Assembly (NCBI GenBank): GCA_039090855.1
Contig: CM077013.1
Span: 141,443,240 to 141,507,239, forward strand
DNA length: 64,000 bases
Direction: 5' to 3'
Source of the DNA: Macrothele yani
Lineage: Eukaryota; Arthropoda; Arachnida; Araneae; Macrothelidae
The notes beneath the pieces are model-generated. The model saw nothing but the letters and a program-made list of their open reading frames with translations. It did not search any database and was not told the origin of the DNA. Positions 45,193 to 55,637 of this stretch are shown piece after piece (positions within the stretch are counted from its first letter, which is position 1; each line of letters starts with the position of its first letter). A program made the position numbers and the translations under genes.

Positions 45193-45267
45193 GTTGACTT
45201 AACTGAACCAATTTTATCTCGGTTTGATATTCTCTGTATTGTGAGGGACCAGGTTGATCCTGTCCAG
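45193..45267 (+). CDS. MCM2: MCM2 exon E (arginine finger)
   Basis: 25 codons, phase 0, reading [20 protein letters not shown] and VDPVQ. SRFD is the MCM arginine-finger motif that completes the ATP site of the neighbouring subunit. Acceptor TTTTTTTCAG to 45192; donor GTTGGT at 45268, a non-ideal but acceptable donor. The exon is very short and sits between introns of about 11.7 and 5.4 kb. Confidence 0.96.
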
Positions 45268-45515
45268 GTTGGTATTGTTTGCTTATTATAATGTGATTAT
45301 TAGTTTGATTAAAAGAGTATTCTGTTTTAGTTACACATAATTAACTTGCCAATAATTCTTTTCAATGCTGTGGAAATAGGGAAATTCTCAACCTGTCCTA
45401 GAGGGCTGCAGAATCTGCAGCCAAAACCCATGCATTTTCTGTTCTAATTCTACCCATGGAAATTCTTCTTCCCAAGACTTTTTATAAGTTCATCTGCACT
45501 TTTCACTGTCATGCA

Positions 45516-45518
<3 letters not shown>

Positions 45519-45588
<70 letters not shown>
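45519..45588 (+). repeat. (GT)n microsatellite
   Basis: About 35 uninterrupted GT units. Confidence 0.97.
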
Positions 45589-45591
<3 letters not shown>

Positions 45592-45599
45592 AGAAACTG

Positions 45600-45815
45600 A
45601 TTTACTACCTCCTGTTTGTAAAAATTGCAACACCAAGAAAGAATCATGCTGTTCAAATGTGAAATTTACAGTATATCACAGGTTCCTCATGCTACAGTAA
45701 ATAACTGATTACATTTGCAGAGCTATAAAAGATTTTTTCACTTCAAAACTCAGTGTCATGTGAAGCCACCTCGAGCAACAATAACAACTTCTACACGGTG
45801 TGGCATTGAATGGAT

Positions 45816-45853
<38 letters not shown>

Positions 45854-46700
45854 CATTGTGGTGAATAGCCTGCCAGGGTGCTTCTGTGCGAGACCACAGT
45901 TCATTTGTGATTACTGGCAAAGGCGCTTGATGGGCCAGTCAATTAGTTACCATGTTCCAGACATATTCGATTGGGGACATGACATATCAGCGAACATGCA
46001 GGCCTGGGAAGAAGTGGCATCTGCCATGGATTAAAGAGGTCTTGGACATTTTGGGCCACATGTGGCTGAGCATTGTCCTGCTGGAGTATAGCACCAGGAC
46101 AACTGTGAATGAAGGATATCACCTGTTCCTCTAAAACATTCCTGATGTATCGCTGGCTGTGTTGAGGGTTCCCTCAATTCATGTCAGGTGATATTGCGAA
46201 TTGAACCCAATGACATCCCAAACCATGACACTTGACCTTGGGCCTGTATGACACTACAAGGTGCCATTCACCATGATATCTTTGAACATGTATGTGACCA
46301 TCATGGTGCATCACGTTGAATCATGACTCATCAGAAAACACAACTTGTGCCAATTAGCACACTAATGTCTGTGTTCGAGACACCATTGCATCTCTGGTTG
46401 AGGGTCAAAGGTATGTGCAGCAATGGGCTGCTAGCAACTAGTCCTCTGTTAAGCAGACATCAAACTGTGCTGGAAAACAAAGCCTGACCTGTGACAGTGC
46501 TGCACTGACTCCGTGGATGTTGCTGTGTGATCGATGATTACCATCAGTAGAGGTGTCTTTCCTCCCATGCAGTGATACAATTTTGCTGTCCATTCCCAGA
46601 TTTCTGTGCACCTGAGTCTCATCTGTCCACGAAGCCAGTAATATCGTGTATCTAAATCATATTGTGTTGTGTGATTGTGGCTAGTGGTGTTTTGGTTTTT
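45600..46700 (-). mobile_element. Tc1-like element, heavily decayed
   Basis: The minus strand shows, in scattered frames, VFSDES then HHDGHIHVQRYHGEWH (first Asp region), ILQQDNAQPHVAQNVQD (second Asp) and a weak PNRICLEHG where the Glu motif should be. A T run of about 30 bases lies inside (45821-45851). The left end is near GCAACACCAAGAAAG (about 45625). The right end is lost against the adjacent mariner relic. Confidence 0.72.
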
Positions 46701-47365
46701 ACGTCTGGAAGTATGGAGTGTCAAGTAGAGAGGAATGAACATTTCTAACATCTGTTCCTGTACAAGTTTAACAAGGGATCCACAGCTGCCGAGGCTACTC
46801 GACAAATTTGTGGAATGCATGGGGAGGATGGCTATTGCTTCGAGGACATCCTGCAAATGGTTTGAGGGGTTCCAAGGTGGCAGTTTTGACCTCAACGACT
46901 CCCCACGCTCAGGTCGTCCATCTCGCTTTGATGAGTGTCGTTTGAACCATCTCATCCATTTGGATCCGTGTCAAACCACAGCGAATTGGCCACAGTGGTG
47001 CGACACCTGGAATGTACGGGAAAGGTCCAGAAATTGGGGTCTTGGGTGCCTCACACTCTCACCGAGGACAACAGAAATCAGCTTGTTGCCATATGTGATT
47101 CCTTGCTCACTTGTTGTTGCAAATGTTCTTATCAACACAGACCCTTTCTGTCACGTATTGTTACTGGAGATGAAAAGTGGTGCCTGTACATGAATTTCAG
47201 GTATCGCAGAGAATTGTTAAGCCCAAACAAGACGCCCACACCACATCCAGAACATGACCTTCATCCTTTGAAGGTCATGTTGTGTGTCTGGTGGGACATT
47301 AAAGTCATTATTCAATGGGAAATGCTGCCAAGGAATCAGATCATTAACGCTCTCTTGTGAGTAAT
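46640..47365 (+). mobile_element. mariner-like element, 3'-truncated
   Basis: The + strand fragments correspond to the first half or so of a mariner transposase: LFLYKFNKGSTAAEATRQICGMHGEDG with the helix-turn-helix region, then FGSVSNHSELATVVRHLECTGKVQKLGSWVPH, and HRPFLSRIVTGDEKWCLY with the first Asp. The second and third Asp regions are absent. Frames change at about 46860 and 46930. Confidence 0.82.
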
Positions 47366-47408
47366 CATCTGAGTGTTAAGAACCAGATGCTTGGAACGTT
47401 ATCATCCT

Positions 47409-47480
47409 GAGTGGTGTAGTGGATAGCATACTTGAATGGAAATCAAGAGGTACTGGTTCAATTCCCGTCGCAGGGCGATG
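47409..47480 (+). tRNA. tRNA-like sequence (pseudo-tRNA or SINE head)
   Basis: Folds by eye into a cloverleaf: acceptor TCCTGAG with CGCAGGG (one mismatch, one wobble), a D arm with GTGTAGTGGATAGCA (A box), an anticodon arm CTTGA-ATGGAAA-TCAAG (anticodon GGA), a short variable loop, and a T arm with GGTTCAATTCC (B box) and one mismatch. GGA would decode Ser, but Ser tRNAs need a long variable arm, which is absent. It is followed by repeat sequence shared with 39251-39490. A tRNA-headed repeat is therefore more likely than a working gene. Confidence 0.45.
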
Positions 47481-47483
47481 TAA

Positions 47484-47700
47484 TTTTCAAGTTTCCTGAC
47501 GTGATTAATATTCAAAATAGTACAACTATACTAAAAATCCGAAAATTTCTTGGCGTAGAATCAAAATCAAAATTTCCAAGCTGTGATTTATATTATATGT
47601 GAGAAACAATAAAGTACACACAATTAATATATGTCTAATTGCTGTGTTCATAATTCAGATGTATTTCCATGTATTATGTGAAGAATATTTCTTCCACGCG
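47484..47700 (+). repeat. Partial copy of the 39251-39490 repeat
   Basis: TTTTCAAGTTTCCTGACGTG near 47488 and ATGTGAAGAATATTTCTTCC near 47678 match blocks of the palindrome region at 39340-39480. It directly follows the tRNA-like sequence. Confidence 0.6.
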
Positions 47701-47888
47701 GTTGACGTAAAAGTTGAGTTTAACTCTTGCTCATAGAAGTTGCAAGCTTTAAGATTTCAAGCTGAACTATGCACTTGTATATGTCATTAAATAAACTCTT
47801 TTAAGTATAGAATATTATTAAATGGTGCAGGGTCAATGAATTAGCAAACAGTATTTACAATTTCAATGTCTCAGTTTTATTCCTGTTA

Positions 47889-48105
47889 GCTGTCCCGGTG
47901 GCACAGTGGTCTAAGCGATGGCTTCTGACCATTCATCCAAGATGTGTCCGGGTTCGAATCCCGGTGAGGCATGGATGTTGTGTTTGTTTTACGGCACTGG
48001 CTTTCTCCCTTCCCTGGAGTCAGTGGCCCTAAATTAGAGACGGGCGACTGCTTATAGCCTATTGAGTTGCTCACTATGGTCGTTAAACCCTCAATCAAAA
48101 GAAAT
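47889..48105 (+). mobile_element. tRNA-derived SINE, copy 6
   Basis: A box GGTGGCACAGTGG, B box GGGTTCGAATCCC near 47950, conserved body to CGTTAAACCCTC. The mariner at 48113 lies immediately after its tail. Confidence 0.9.
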
Positions 48106-48112
48106 ATATATA

Positions 48113-49409
48113 CCACTACGTTCAAAAAGTTCCGGAACTTTTTTAATATTTGCCAAATGTCAGTGAATTACATCATTCCCTGCCGAGCAAGCAAAGAGCA
48201 TGATGTGACCGACCAGCCAGAACCAGTTTGATCTAGATCCAACACGTACAGCATATGTGCGTAGTTCGTGATTACAGGTATTCGAGGCTCTCCGTCACAA
48301 GGACAACAATGTCGAATTTTGAACAACAGCATTCAAGTGTCAAATTTTGTGTTCTGTTCGGAAAATCTTTTGCTGAGACTTTTCAAATGATTAAGTCAGC
48401 GTACGGTGAGAGTGCGATGAGTCGAACTAGAGTTTATGAGTGGCATCGACGATTCGAAAACAGGCGAGAGAGTATCGAGGATGATGAGAGGTCAGGACTA
48501 CCTTCAACATCCACAACGGATGAACAAATCGCCATTGTCAAAGAAATTGTGAAAAATGACCGTTGAAAAACTGTTGCAGTGATTGCAGAAGTTTCCATGT
48601 CATTTTAACAGAGAAACTGGGCATGCATCGCGTGTGCCAACAAATTGTTCCCAAAAACCTGACACAAGAAAAAATGGATGAGCGCATGCAAGTTTGCGGG
48701 GATAACATTGATGCAGTGGATTCATATCCCGATTTCTTGAATCGATTGATCACTGGTGATGAGACTTAGTGCTTTCTGTACGACCCCCAATCCGACTGAC
48801 AGTCAAAAGTGTGGAAATCACCGGTCACCATAATCAAAAAGTTCAATGCTGACCGCTCCAAAAGAAAGGTCTTGTTAACAGTTTTCTTCGATTGCAAGGG
48901 GGTTTTACACAAGGAATTCCTTCAACATGGTTGTACAGTCACTAAAGAAGAGTACGTCAACGTCCTGAAACATCTCGGAGAATCAGCGAGACTCGAGAAA
49001 ACCCGATCTTTGGAAGACCAACTCGTGGGTGCTCCATCACGATAATGCGCTGCCTCACAGATCCCTCATGGTGTCCAATCACCTGTCCAAACATCACATT
49101 TCCGTTCTTCCACATCCAGCTTATTCCCCTGATCTTGCTTTGTGTGACTTTTTCCTTTTTCCCTGGATGAAGAATTTGCTTTAGGGACTACACTTCTCAA
49201 GTTCCGAAGAAATGCAACGAGCTGCTACGGAGGCACTGGAGGATATGGCAAAAGAAGACTTGCAATCTGCATTTAAATCTTTGTATGAGGGCTGGCAAAA
49301 ATGCATAGTTGCACAGGGTAACTACTTCGAAGGAAACACCACATAAACAGGTATTATTTGTCCTCATTCTTTTTTCATATAAGAAGTTCCGGAACTTTTT
49401 GAACTTAGT
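48113..49409 (+). mobile_element. mariner (DD34D) element
   Basis: The termini contain GTTCAAAAAGTTCCGGAAC on the left and the complement GTTCCGGAACTTTTTGAAC on the right, with TA at the edges. About 1.3 kb, sense to MCM2. Confidence 0.9.
48309..49345 (+). pseudogene. mariner transposase with stops and shifts
   Basis: Starts MSNFEQQHSSVKFCVLFGKS (48309) with helix-turn-helix regions and DDERSGLPSTS, stops after KNDR, and resumes at LGMHRVCQQIVPKNLT and LITGDET (first Asp) followed by a stop. VTKEEYVNVLKHLGESARLEKT follows and then the frame is lost before the second Asp. 49200-49345 encodes the C-terminal EDMAKEDLQSAFKSLYEGWQ and NYFEGNTT in another frame. Inactive. Confidence 0.87.
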
Positions 49410-49774
49410 AATATATTCCTTTTAGTGGCACATCATTGCAGAACAACATTGATTTTGCAATCACTTCACAATAACTTGCTTCACAATAACAACATGCACT
49501 TCAAACTTCTAAATCATCATCTTGCAAACACACAAACAATATCAAACATCTCAATTTCATTCTACAAATAGTTGTCTCAACTCTGCTCATAAATAAATTG
49601 TTAAAATCTGTGAGCTGCTTGTTTACAAATTATTAGCACTGTAACTCTGCACACCTCATATTGGTTTCTGCCCTGAGGTAAACTACATATGGCTTACATT
49701 TCATCCCAACTCTTTATTAACCTCTGACTTACTGCCAGTGATGCCAACTTAGAAAACTCGTCGGGGAAAAACAT
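49410..49774. other. Intron sequence, unassigned
   Basis: No feature recognised. Confidence 0.45.
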
Positions 49775-49925
49775 GTGTTGTTAATAAAAACTACATCGCT
49801 CTTTCCACGTTCCAGAAACACACAACATCTGAAAAATTGTTTTTCAGCCGACGCTGTGGAAATGAACCAACAGAACTCTCGATATCTAGCCGAGCGCGTT
49901 ACATATACGCCATGGTGGCCAACAA
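49775..49925. mobile_element. MITE family Y, copy 2 (inverted)
   Basis: Reverse complement contains GAGAGTTCTGTTGGTTC, GGCTGAAAAACAATTTTTC and GTGTTTCTGGAACGTGGAAA, as in copies 1 and 3. Confidence 0.75.
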
Positions 49926-50077
49926 TCCATGGTGCTATGTGTATTTTTAAGTCAGCTTCTGACATCATAAATCCGTAAGATGGGCTCAGCTACTGAGACG
50001 TTTCCATCTGGTGGGCATGAACGGCACTAGCTATATATATATTATAGCAGTTAAATCCAAAGGGCGAGATCCAAGGT

Positions 50078-50230
50078 GAAAATACTCCAAATATGTGGCA
50101 ACAGTTAATAAAAAAAAACAAAAAACAGCGGCGGCTGAAAAACAATTTTTCGGATGCTGTGTGTTTCTGGCACGTGGAAAGAGCGATGTATTTTTTATTA
50201 ACTGTCACCACGTATTTGGAGTATTTTCAT
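50078..50230. mobile_element. MITE family Y, copy 3 (complete ends)
   Basis: 153 bp with inverted termini of about 37 bp: GAAAATACTCCAAATATGTG at 50078 and its near complement ending GGAGTATTTTC at 50230. It has the same GGCGGCTGAAAAAC core as the other two copies. Confidence 0.82.
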
Positions 50231-50690
50231 GTGTCATTAAGTCAGAAAAGTTTAACAAGGAGAACTCAAAAGGAAGGTTAAATTAGAGATATAAGTCACA
50301 GGTTCTATTCCATTTTCATGTTGTATAACAAAAATAAGCTTAACAACCACACAACAAATTTTCAAAATGTAAGTATTAAAACAATCTCTAACATTCTTAG
50401 TGAAACAACTGCATTTGCAGTACATTGTGCCATGCTAAAACAATGTTAGATTTATTGTGTGATGATTAAGCATAGAAAATGGGAATCAAGTTACTTACAA
50501 GATCTAAATAGTCGGAACATATATGATTACAGTAGCTAAGAATCAAAGGTTATGGACTGGCTAAAAGAAAGGTGCCAGAATTTTTAACAATTGTAAACAT
50601 TCTAAATTCAGTGTGTAATCATGTTCTAGTGTATTTCATAGTGAGTTGACATTTTGGCCTTAGTATCCTCATTCTGTATTCTTTTTCCAG
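50231..50690. other. Intron sequence before MCM2 exon F
   Basis: No repeat recognised. Ends in TTTTTCCAG acceptor. Confidence 0.5.
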
Positions 50691-50780
50691 GATGAATGTC
50701 TAGCAAAATTTGTTGTCCAGAGTCATATTAGGCACCATCCTTCAAACGTAATTCAGGAAGGAACACAAATCACACCAATG
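50691..50780 (+). CDS. MCM2: MCM2 exon F
   Basis: 30 codons, phase 0: DECLAKFVVQSHIRHHPSN, then a variable linker ending THR-PRO-MET before GTTAGT at 50781. DExLAxFVVxSHxRHHPSN is highly characteristic of MCM2 and lies in the lid region after the arginine finger. The linker after HPSN is poorly conserved across animals, as expected. Confidence 0.95.
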
Positions 50781-51411
50781 GTTAGTAAACCTGAAAATTG
50801 TATTGTCAATTTTTTTGCTTTTGAAATAATATATTTTTCTAATATTACACACAAATAAACGTGGCACATCAACCCACCTGCCACAGCTCTGCACCTTAGC
50901 AAACAATGTACTAATTTTTGTGTTTGCTCCATTAGCAAAATTTACTTTTAGAATTTCCACTTGAAAACAAATTATCATGGCCTGATGCAAGTGAAATATG
51001 TATAATAAAATTACTAGTAGATTTACTAATTATAAATACTGAAGGCTCTGCTATGGTATCTTTCTTTGAATCTTGAAAATTATATAAAATATATAACTGG
51101 TAAAAGCTTCACTAACCACATTTTTGCATTTTTTTGATGTTTGAAAAGTTTTTGTTGATTGGTAAAAGTTTTGCTGCCTTTGCAAATTTGGAGAAAGACT
51201 TTCAAAGATGAGTTCAATACTCACCTGCTTATTTCACCATCTGATCTGGTTTCTCTTTCAAACATTCTTTCCAAATTCAAAATTGTATTCATCTAATGCA
51301 GAGGTAGAAACAGGTGAATTAATTTGTTTATTTATGAAGCTTGTTTGACAGGAAAAACAAATTGGGTAGTGAAATTAGAAGGTGAGTGAAATTCATCTTC
51401 ATAGAATGCCA
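50781..51411. other. Intron sequence after MCM2 exon F
   Basis: AT-rich; nothing recognised. Confidence 0.45.
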
Positions 51412-52771
51412 ACTACAGGTGATCGAAAAGTCACACCCCCAACATTAAAACTTAGATTTTGAAAACATCAGTGATAATATTAACTTGAAAACAATATTAT
51501 GATAGAACAAAATGTGTTCTTACCAAAAAAAAAAAAAAAGTCTCTTGGGTGTTATTACAGCAGGTGTTCAAAATGTCCTCGTTGCTCATGAATGCAAGCA
51601 CAAACTCTTTTTCCCAGGTTCAAGGTCACTTCGTACAGAGTTAAAACACTGATTATTTCAATAGCTTCAGTAACATTGGACTTCACTTCATCCTTTGTAT
51701 CTGGGTTGCTTTCATACACTGTTCCTTTCAGATATCCCCAAAGAAAGAAATCAGTCATTCTTATGTCTGGGGATCTTAGGTGCCATAAACCTGTAAAAAT
51801 TATCCGATTACCGAAAAACACGCTAAGGTGTATTGTGTCATTAAAGGTGTGGCTTGTTGCTTCATTCTGCTGAAATCAACAATACCTCTTTTTCTTCTTC
51901 CAGCAATGATACAAATCGTGTGGCTATGTCTTTATATACAGTGCCATTAACTGTATAGTAAAAAAATATGGGGCCAAATAATCGATGAAGAGACACAGCA
52001 CACCATACTCCGACTTTTTCTGAGTGCAGTGGGGTTTTGTGGAATAGGTGTGGATTTGTGGATGACCAATATCGTGAATTCTGCATGTTTACCTACCTAA
52101 TTAATTATGTGAAACCACGCTTCTTTGGGGAAGAAGACATGAAGTTCATTTATTCCATTTGGTCCACTGACTTGTGTAACCCATCTGCAAAAATGTAAAG
52201 GTTTCTGAAAATCACATGGTTTCAATTCAGCTATTGAGGTAAAATTATATGGATGCGGGTTTAGTTGTTTCACAGCTTCTTGCACACTACTATAAGATTA
52301 TTCTGTCTGAATGGAAAGTTTCTGTGAGCTTTTGGTTGGAGAAAGCATCATTTTGGTCTGTGCATTTTTTCAACACTTAAAACAGATAGTCATCCACTCC
52401 TCTTTCTGTGAAAGACACTTCCAGGATTCCCATAGTCCTTATAAATCCTTAAAAGTCCTTAAAAAGTGCTTATTTTTTGTTGGGGTGCTTAAAAATCCTT
52501 ATTTTTTGCTGAAAATGACAAAAAGTACTTTAAAAGTATCGTAATTTCCGTCGTATAATCAGCAGATCACGAAATTTACCTAAAAAAAATTTTTCTTCGT
52601 ATAATCCGCAGACTGTGACATTCGGGGGGGGGGGGATTGCCGTTTAAATAATCCGCTCATAGATGTTGAACTGGAAGTGGCGGCAGAAAAGACGGTCACA
52701 TAATGACCCATGAGTCCGAAGAAGTAAGAGGCAAAAAAGGTTTTATTAAATGAAGAAATTCATTTTTAAAG

Positions 52772-53694
52772 AATAAATAAACTCCAGTTAAAGAGATTGG
52801 GTAGAGATACACCTTGACTAAATGACTAAAGAATCAGACAATTCCTCGTACGATGCCTCTACCCTGGCCGAACTAAAAGAACTGAGGGATTTGGCAAACT
52901 CTGCGGGATACCCGACCCATATGGTTGACCGCATTATAGCACACACGCAGTCCAGAATCCTCGGCCCTCAGAACCAGCAGCCAATGCAGAAGTTACACTA
53001 CATTGAAAGTTGTCAATATATTCTGGGCTTTACCTATTTTTTGAAGAACAGCCTGAAGAAATTTGGTCTGGGTATAGGAATCCGAGCTCCTAGAACCATC
53101 GCAGCCTGTCTCACAGGTTACAAACGAAGCGGCATTAACCTGAATGAAACGGGGGTATATACCATTCCTTTGCTCTACCCTGACGGAACAACTAAGAACT
53201 ATGTAGGTATGACAAAAAGATCACTGAGTATAAGGCTCCAAGAACATAAGCGGGATGCCAAGAGAGGCCTACTCACCATCGCTCTGGCCCGTGAAGTTGC
53301 CACCCAATCAGCTGTTTCCTTATGGTCGAATATGAAGAAAGTAGCTTCGTACACAACGGCCCGAGCGACCCTTCTTCGAGAAGCTGTAGAAATACTGTAA
53401 AGGCATATGACGTATGCAACTCTGAAATATCAATTGAGCTTCCCCATGCCTGGCGTGCCCTACTTAATTCTCATCCACGCACATCTGCTCTATGACTTTT
53501 AACTGCGTGCATGCCTATCACAGTACCACCTGTATCATTGTTTTACACATTACTCTGTGCATTTAAATGGAATTCTTTGTTTATATTTTATAACATTCGC
53601 CTGAGGGAGCCCACCATGTTTGGTGAAAGCTTGCATTTAGTTACCTTTATATCTGTATTACGCCTATTAAACGGATTTGTCTGATTCTTTAGTC
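52772..53694 (+). mobile_element. Nest level 4: compact Penelope-like unit
   Basis: 923 bp flanked by an exact 14-bp direct repeat ATTCATTTTTAAAG (52758-52771 and 53695-53708). ATGACTAAAGAATCAGACA at 52822 has its complement at the right end (to 53694), giving a short inverted repeat. The 3' part CGCCTATTAAACGGATTTG resembles the fold-back at 39040-39072. It carries one intact ORF and no RT core. Confidence 0.85.
52822..53400 (+). CDS. GIY-YIG endonuclease of a Penelope-like element, intact ORF
   Basis: 192 residues, uninterrupted. Residues 1-13 come from the inverted terminal repeat and include the ATG. About 14-105 are the Penelope linker between RT and nuclease (AGYPTHMVDRIIAHTQ, SCQYILGF, LKKFGLGIGIRAPRTIAACL). 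About 110-192 are the GIY-YIG domain: GVYTIPLLYPDG, NYVGMTKRSLSIRLQEHKRD (Tyr, Gly, Arg, His of the fold) and LLREAVEIL with the presumed catalytic Glu. In full elements this domain nicks the target. Here the RT is absent, so it could act only in trans, if it is expressed at all. Confidence 0.85.
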   Translation: MTKESDNSSYDASTLAELKELRDLANSAGYPTHMVDRIIAHTQSRILGPQNQQPMQKLHYIESCQYILGFTYFLKNSLKKFGLGIGIRAPRTIAACLTGYKRSGINLNETGVYTIPLLYPDGTTKNYVGMTKRSLSIRLQEHKRDAKRGLLTIALAREVATQSAVSLWSNMKKVASYTTARATLLREAVEIL

Positions 53695-53762
53695 ATTCAT
53701 TTTTAAAGGTTACTTTTTCATATTTCTATCTCCGGACAGATAAAGGATGTGGCATCCATAGA

Positions 53763-54503
53763 TCACGCTGATGTAGCTCCAGAGTATTGCATTACACCTT
53801 GCCAATGACGAAAAGCTGATACAGAACAAGTCATAGAAATACTGTATGTAATTGCGTATAAGTCGAAAGTTTTGGGAGGAATTCTGGGTTGGGGGATCGG
53901 CTTATATGTGGCAAATGAAAAACTTCCATGAATTCTCACGCAGAATTTACTAACGGATTTATGTTTTAGACCGCGGCACAGAGGCTTTTCGCATGTGTTA
54001 CTGCACGATTGTGTTCTGACCTCAAAACTGTTGTGCAGTGACACAATCATATCCTCAATTCTGTCCACCACTTTAAGTTTAAATTCGGCAGTGTAACTGA
54101 AATGTTTCCTTTTCAAAGACATCAATGAATAGCAATGAAGGGAAATAGCAGCAACGACGGTCAAAACGGCGAAAGATGAACTAAACACAAGGCAGCGCAC
54201 ATGAGATCCGAAAGGAGGAACGCATAGGTTCGTACGACTAGCACTATGCATACTATTTTGGCTTTTTGCCAAAAACAGAGACGGCACGACAGTCAGAGCT
54301 GCCCTCAAGGATAACAAAATGACCCCTGCCTTCCCTTCCCACAACTTTCCTGATCTTTCTGTACGACATTCCTCTCCCATCTCCGTACAAACTCCTGAAC
54401 TGGGGAAAATTCTTCCAAGGGAGTTCCTTTTCCAATTATACCCCTTCCCCTGCACAATTACGCTGCAACTTTTTTTTTTAAATCGGCGTATTATCCACAT
54501 CAA
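53763..54503 (-). pseudogene. pogo-like transposase N-terminal fragment
   Basis: The open frame is 246 residues, but only the part around 54120-54050, LKRKHFSYTAEFKLKVVDRIED, is recognisable. It is the first helix-turn-helix of pogo/Tigger-type transposases. The rest of the frame is probably untranslated leader read by chance, and no DDE core follows. Confidence 0.5.
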
Positions 54504-55637
54504 CCTGTATTTTTAACTTTTTTTAGCAGATAATCCGCGGATTATATGACGAAAGTGATGGTACTTATTTTTGTAACTGGCTGTCTGGATTCTAGAAGGT
54601 AACATGTAGTGCATAAAACTTCTGCTGCAGATTAGCTGTGTTTATGATGACATGTTATGTCAGCTGAAATTCCATTGGAGAGTGCAGGACTTTGTGAGAC
54701 AAGTTAACTTGCTGAAAGAGTGAAGGACCTTGGGCTAAATTAAACACATCCAGCAGATTCCACCCAACAAGCCCCATTACCATCTTTTGGTACTAATATT
54801 TCCCCTTTTCTATTTCCCTTTTTGTATGTGTAGATATCAATTATTCAGTTGTAGCACAAGAAAATTAAGTGCAAAATTGAAGTTTTCAACATGCTATTTT
54901 GACTTTGATTTTGCAATTTAAATTATGAGATAATCAATGTACAAAATTCAAATCTTGAACTCACAACTTTAACTACTGTGTTACAATTTACATTCTCTTT
55001 ATTGCATATGTGATTATTCTCTTAGATAGAAAATCTGATTTGACCAGTAGAACTGCCTTTTAAATTGCATAAATTCTAATTTATTATATCTGCAAACTTA
55101 AATTATTTTGAAAAAGATTGCAAACTTCATCAGCATACTTCAGTTTGCATAGTTAAGTTGTGTTTAAAAGTGTATTTTTGCACATCATTGTTGTGTATGT
55201 AGTTGGTATGGCCCTTAACATTTTTTTGCAGGGCGCTTAAAAGTCCTTAAAAAGTTCTTATTTTTTATACGAGAAAGAGTGGAAACCCTGCACTTTCTAT
55301 ATCCCAAAAATGCTTTACAAAACACATGATCTCTTATCAGGTGACGAAACATTCGGATATTGCTCACAAAATGCTCCCGATACTTTTGCGTATGATCGAT
55401 GAGCAAAATATTGCTCAATAACATACACATGCTGGCTTTGGGAAAACGGCATGGAATTCTCGCAAGAAATAAAACGATAATGGCATCAATTAATACAACA
55501 CTTTCAGAAATCAACTATACCTTTTAAGACAATGCAGTGATGCCATCTGTTGGCTGAAATAAAAAATAAAATAATTTCATTAATTTGCGCAGCACTTTGA
55601 AGTTCAAAGGGAGCTAGTTTTTGATCACCCTGTAGTA

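Larger units (their letters stand above)
52539..54561 (-). mobile_element. Nest level 3: pogo/Tigger-like element
   Basis: Left terminus TCGTAATTTCCGTCGTATAA. The right terminus has a complement that reads CCATCACTTTCGTCATATAA. TA flanks at 52537-52538 and 54562-54563. The minus strand near 54090 encodes a pogo-like N-terminus. Confidence 0.7.
52421..55291. mobile_element. Nest level 2: hAT-like non-autonomous element
   Basis: The left end CAGGATTCCCATAG (52421) and right end with complement CAGGGTTTCCACTC (to 55291) are inverted. AAAAGTCCTTAAAAAGT blocks lie near both ends in direct orientation. No hAT transposase. A clear 8-bp target duplication was not seen (CACTTC against CACTTT at the edges). 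Confidence 0.55.
51555..55440 (-). pseudogene. DDxD transposase, interrupted
   Basis: The N-terminal part near 55450-55300 (minus) reads SQHVYVIEQYFAH with the first helix-turn-helix. The middle, 52086-51862, reads MQNSRYWSSTNPHLFHKTP and KVGVWCAVSLHRLFGPIFF. The C-terminal part 51821-51555 reads LRSPDIRMTDFFLWGYLKG (third Asp) and RVCACIHEQRGHFEHLL. About 2.9 kb of insertions separate the N-terminal part from the rest, and several stops are present. Confidence 0.75.
51412..55637 (-). mobile_element. Tc1/mariner (DDxD) element split by nested insertions
   Basis: Outer left end CTACAGGTGATCGAAAAGTC (51412) and outer right end GATCACCCTGTAG (to about 55637), whose complement starts CTACAGGGTGATC. 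The original element is represented by 51412-52420 and 55292-55637. Everything between entered later. Confidence 0.78.

Noticed and set aside
45450..45700. Open frames rich in Thr-His or Cys-Val
   Set aside because: Translation of a (GT)n tract on either strand.
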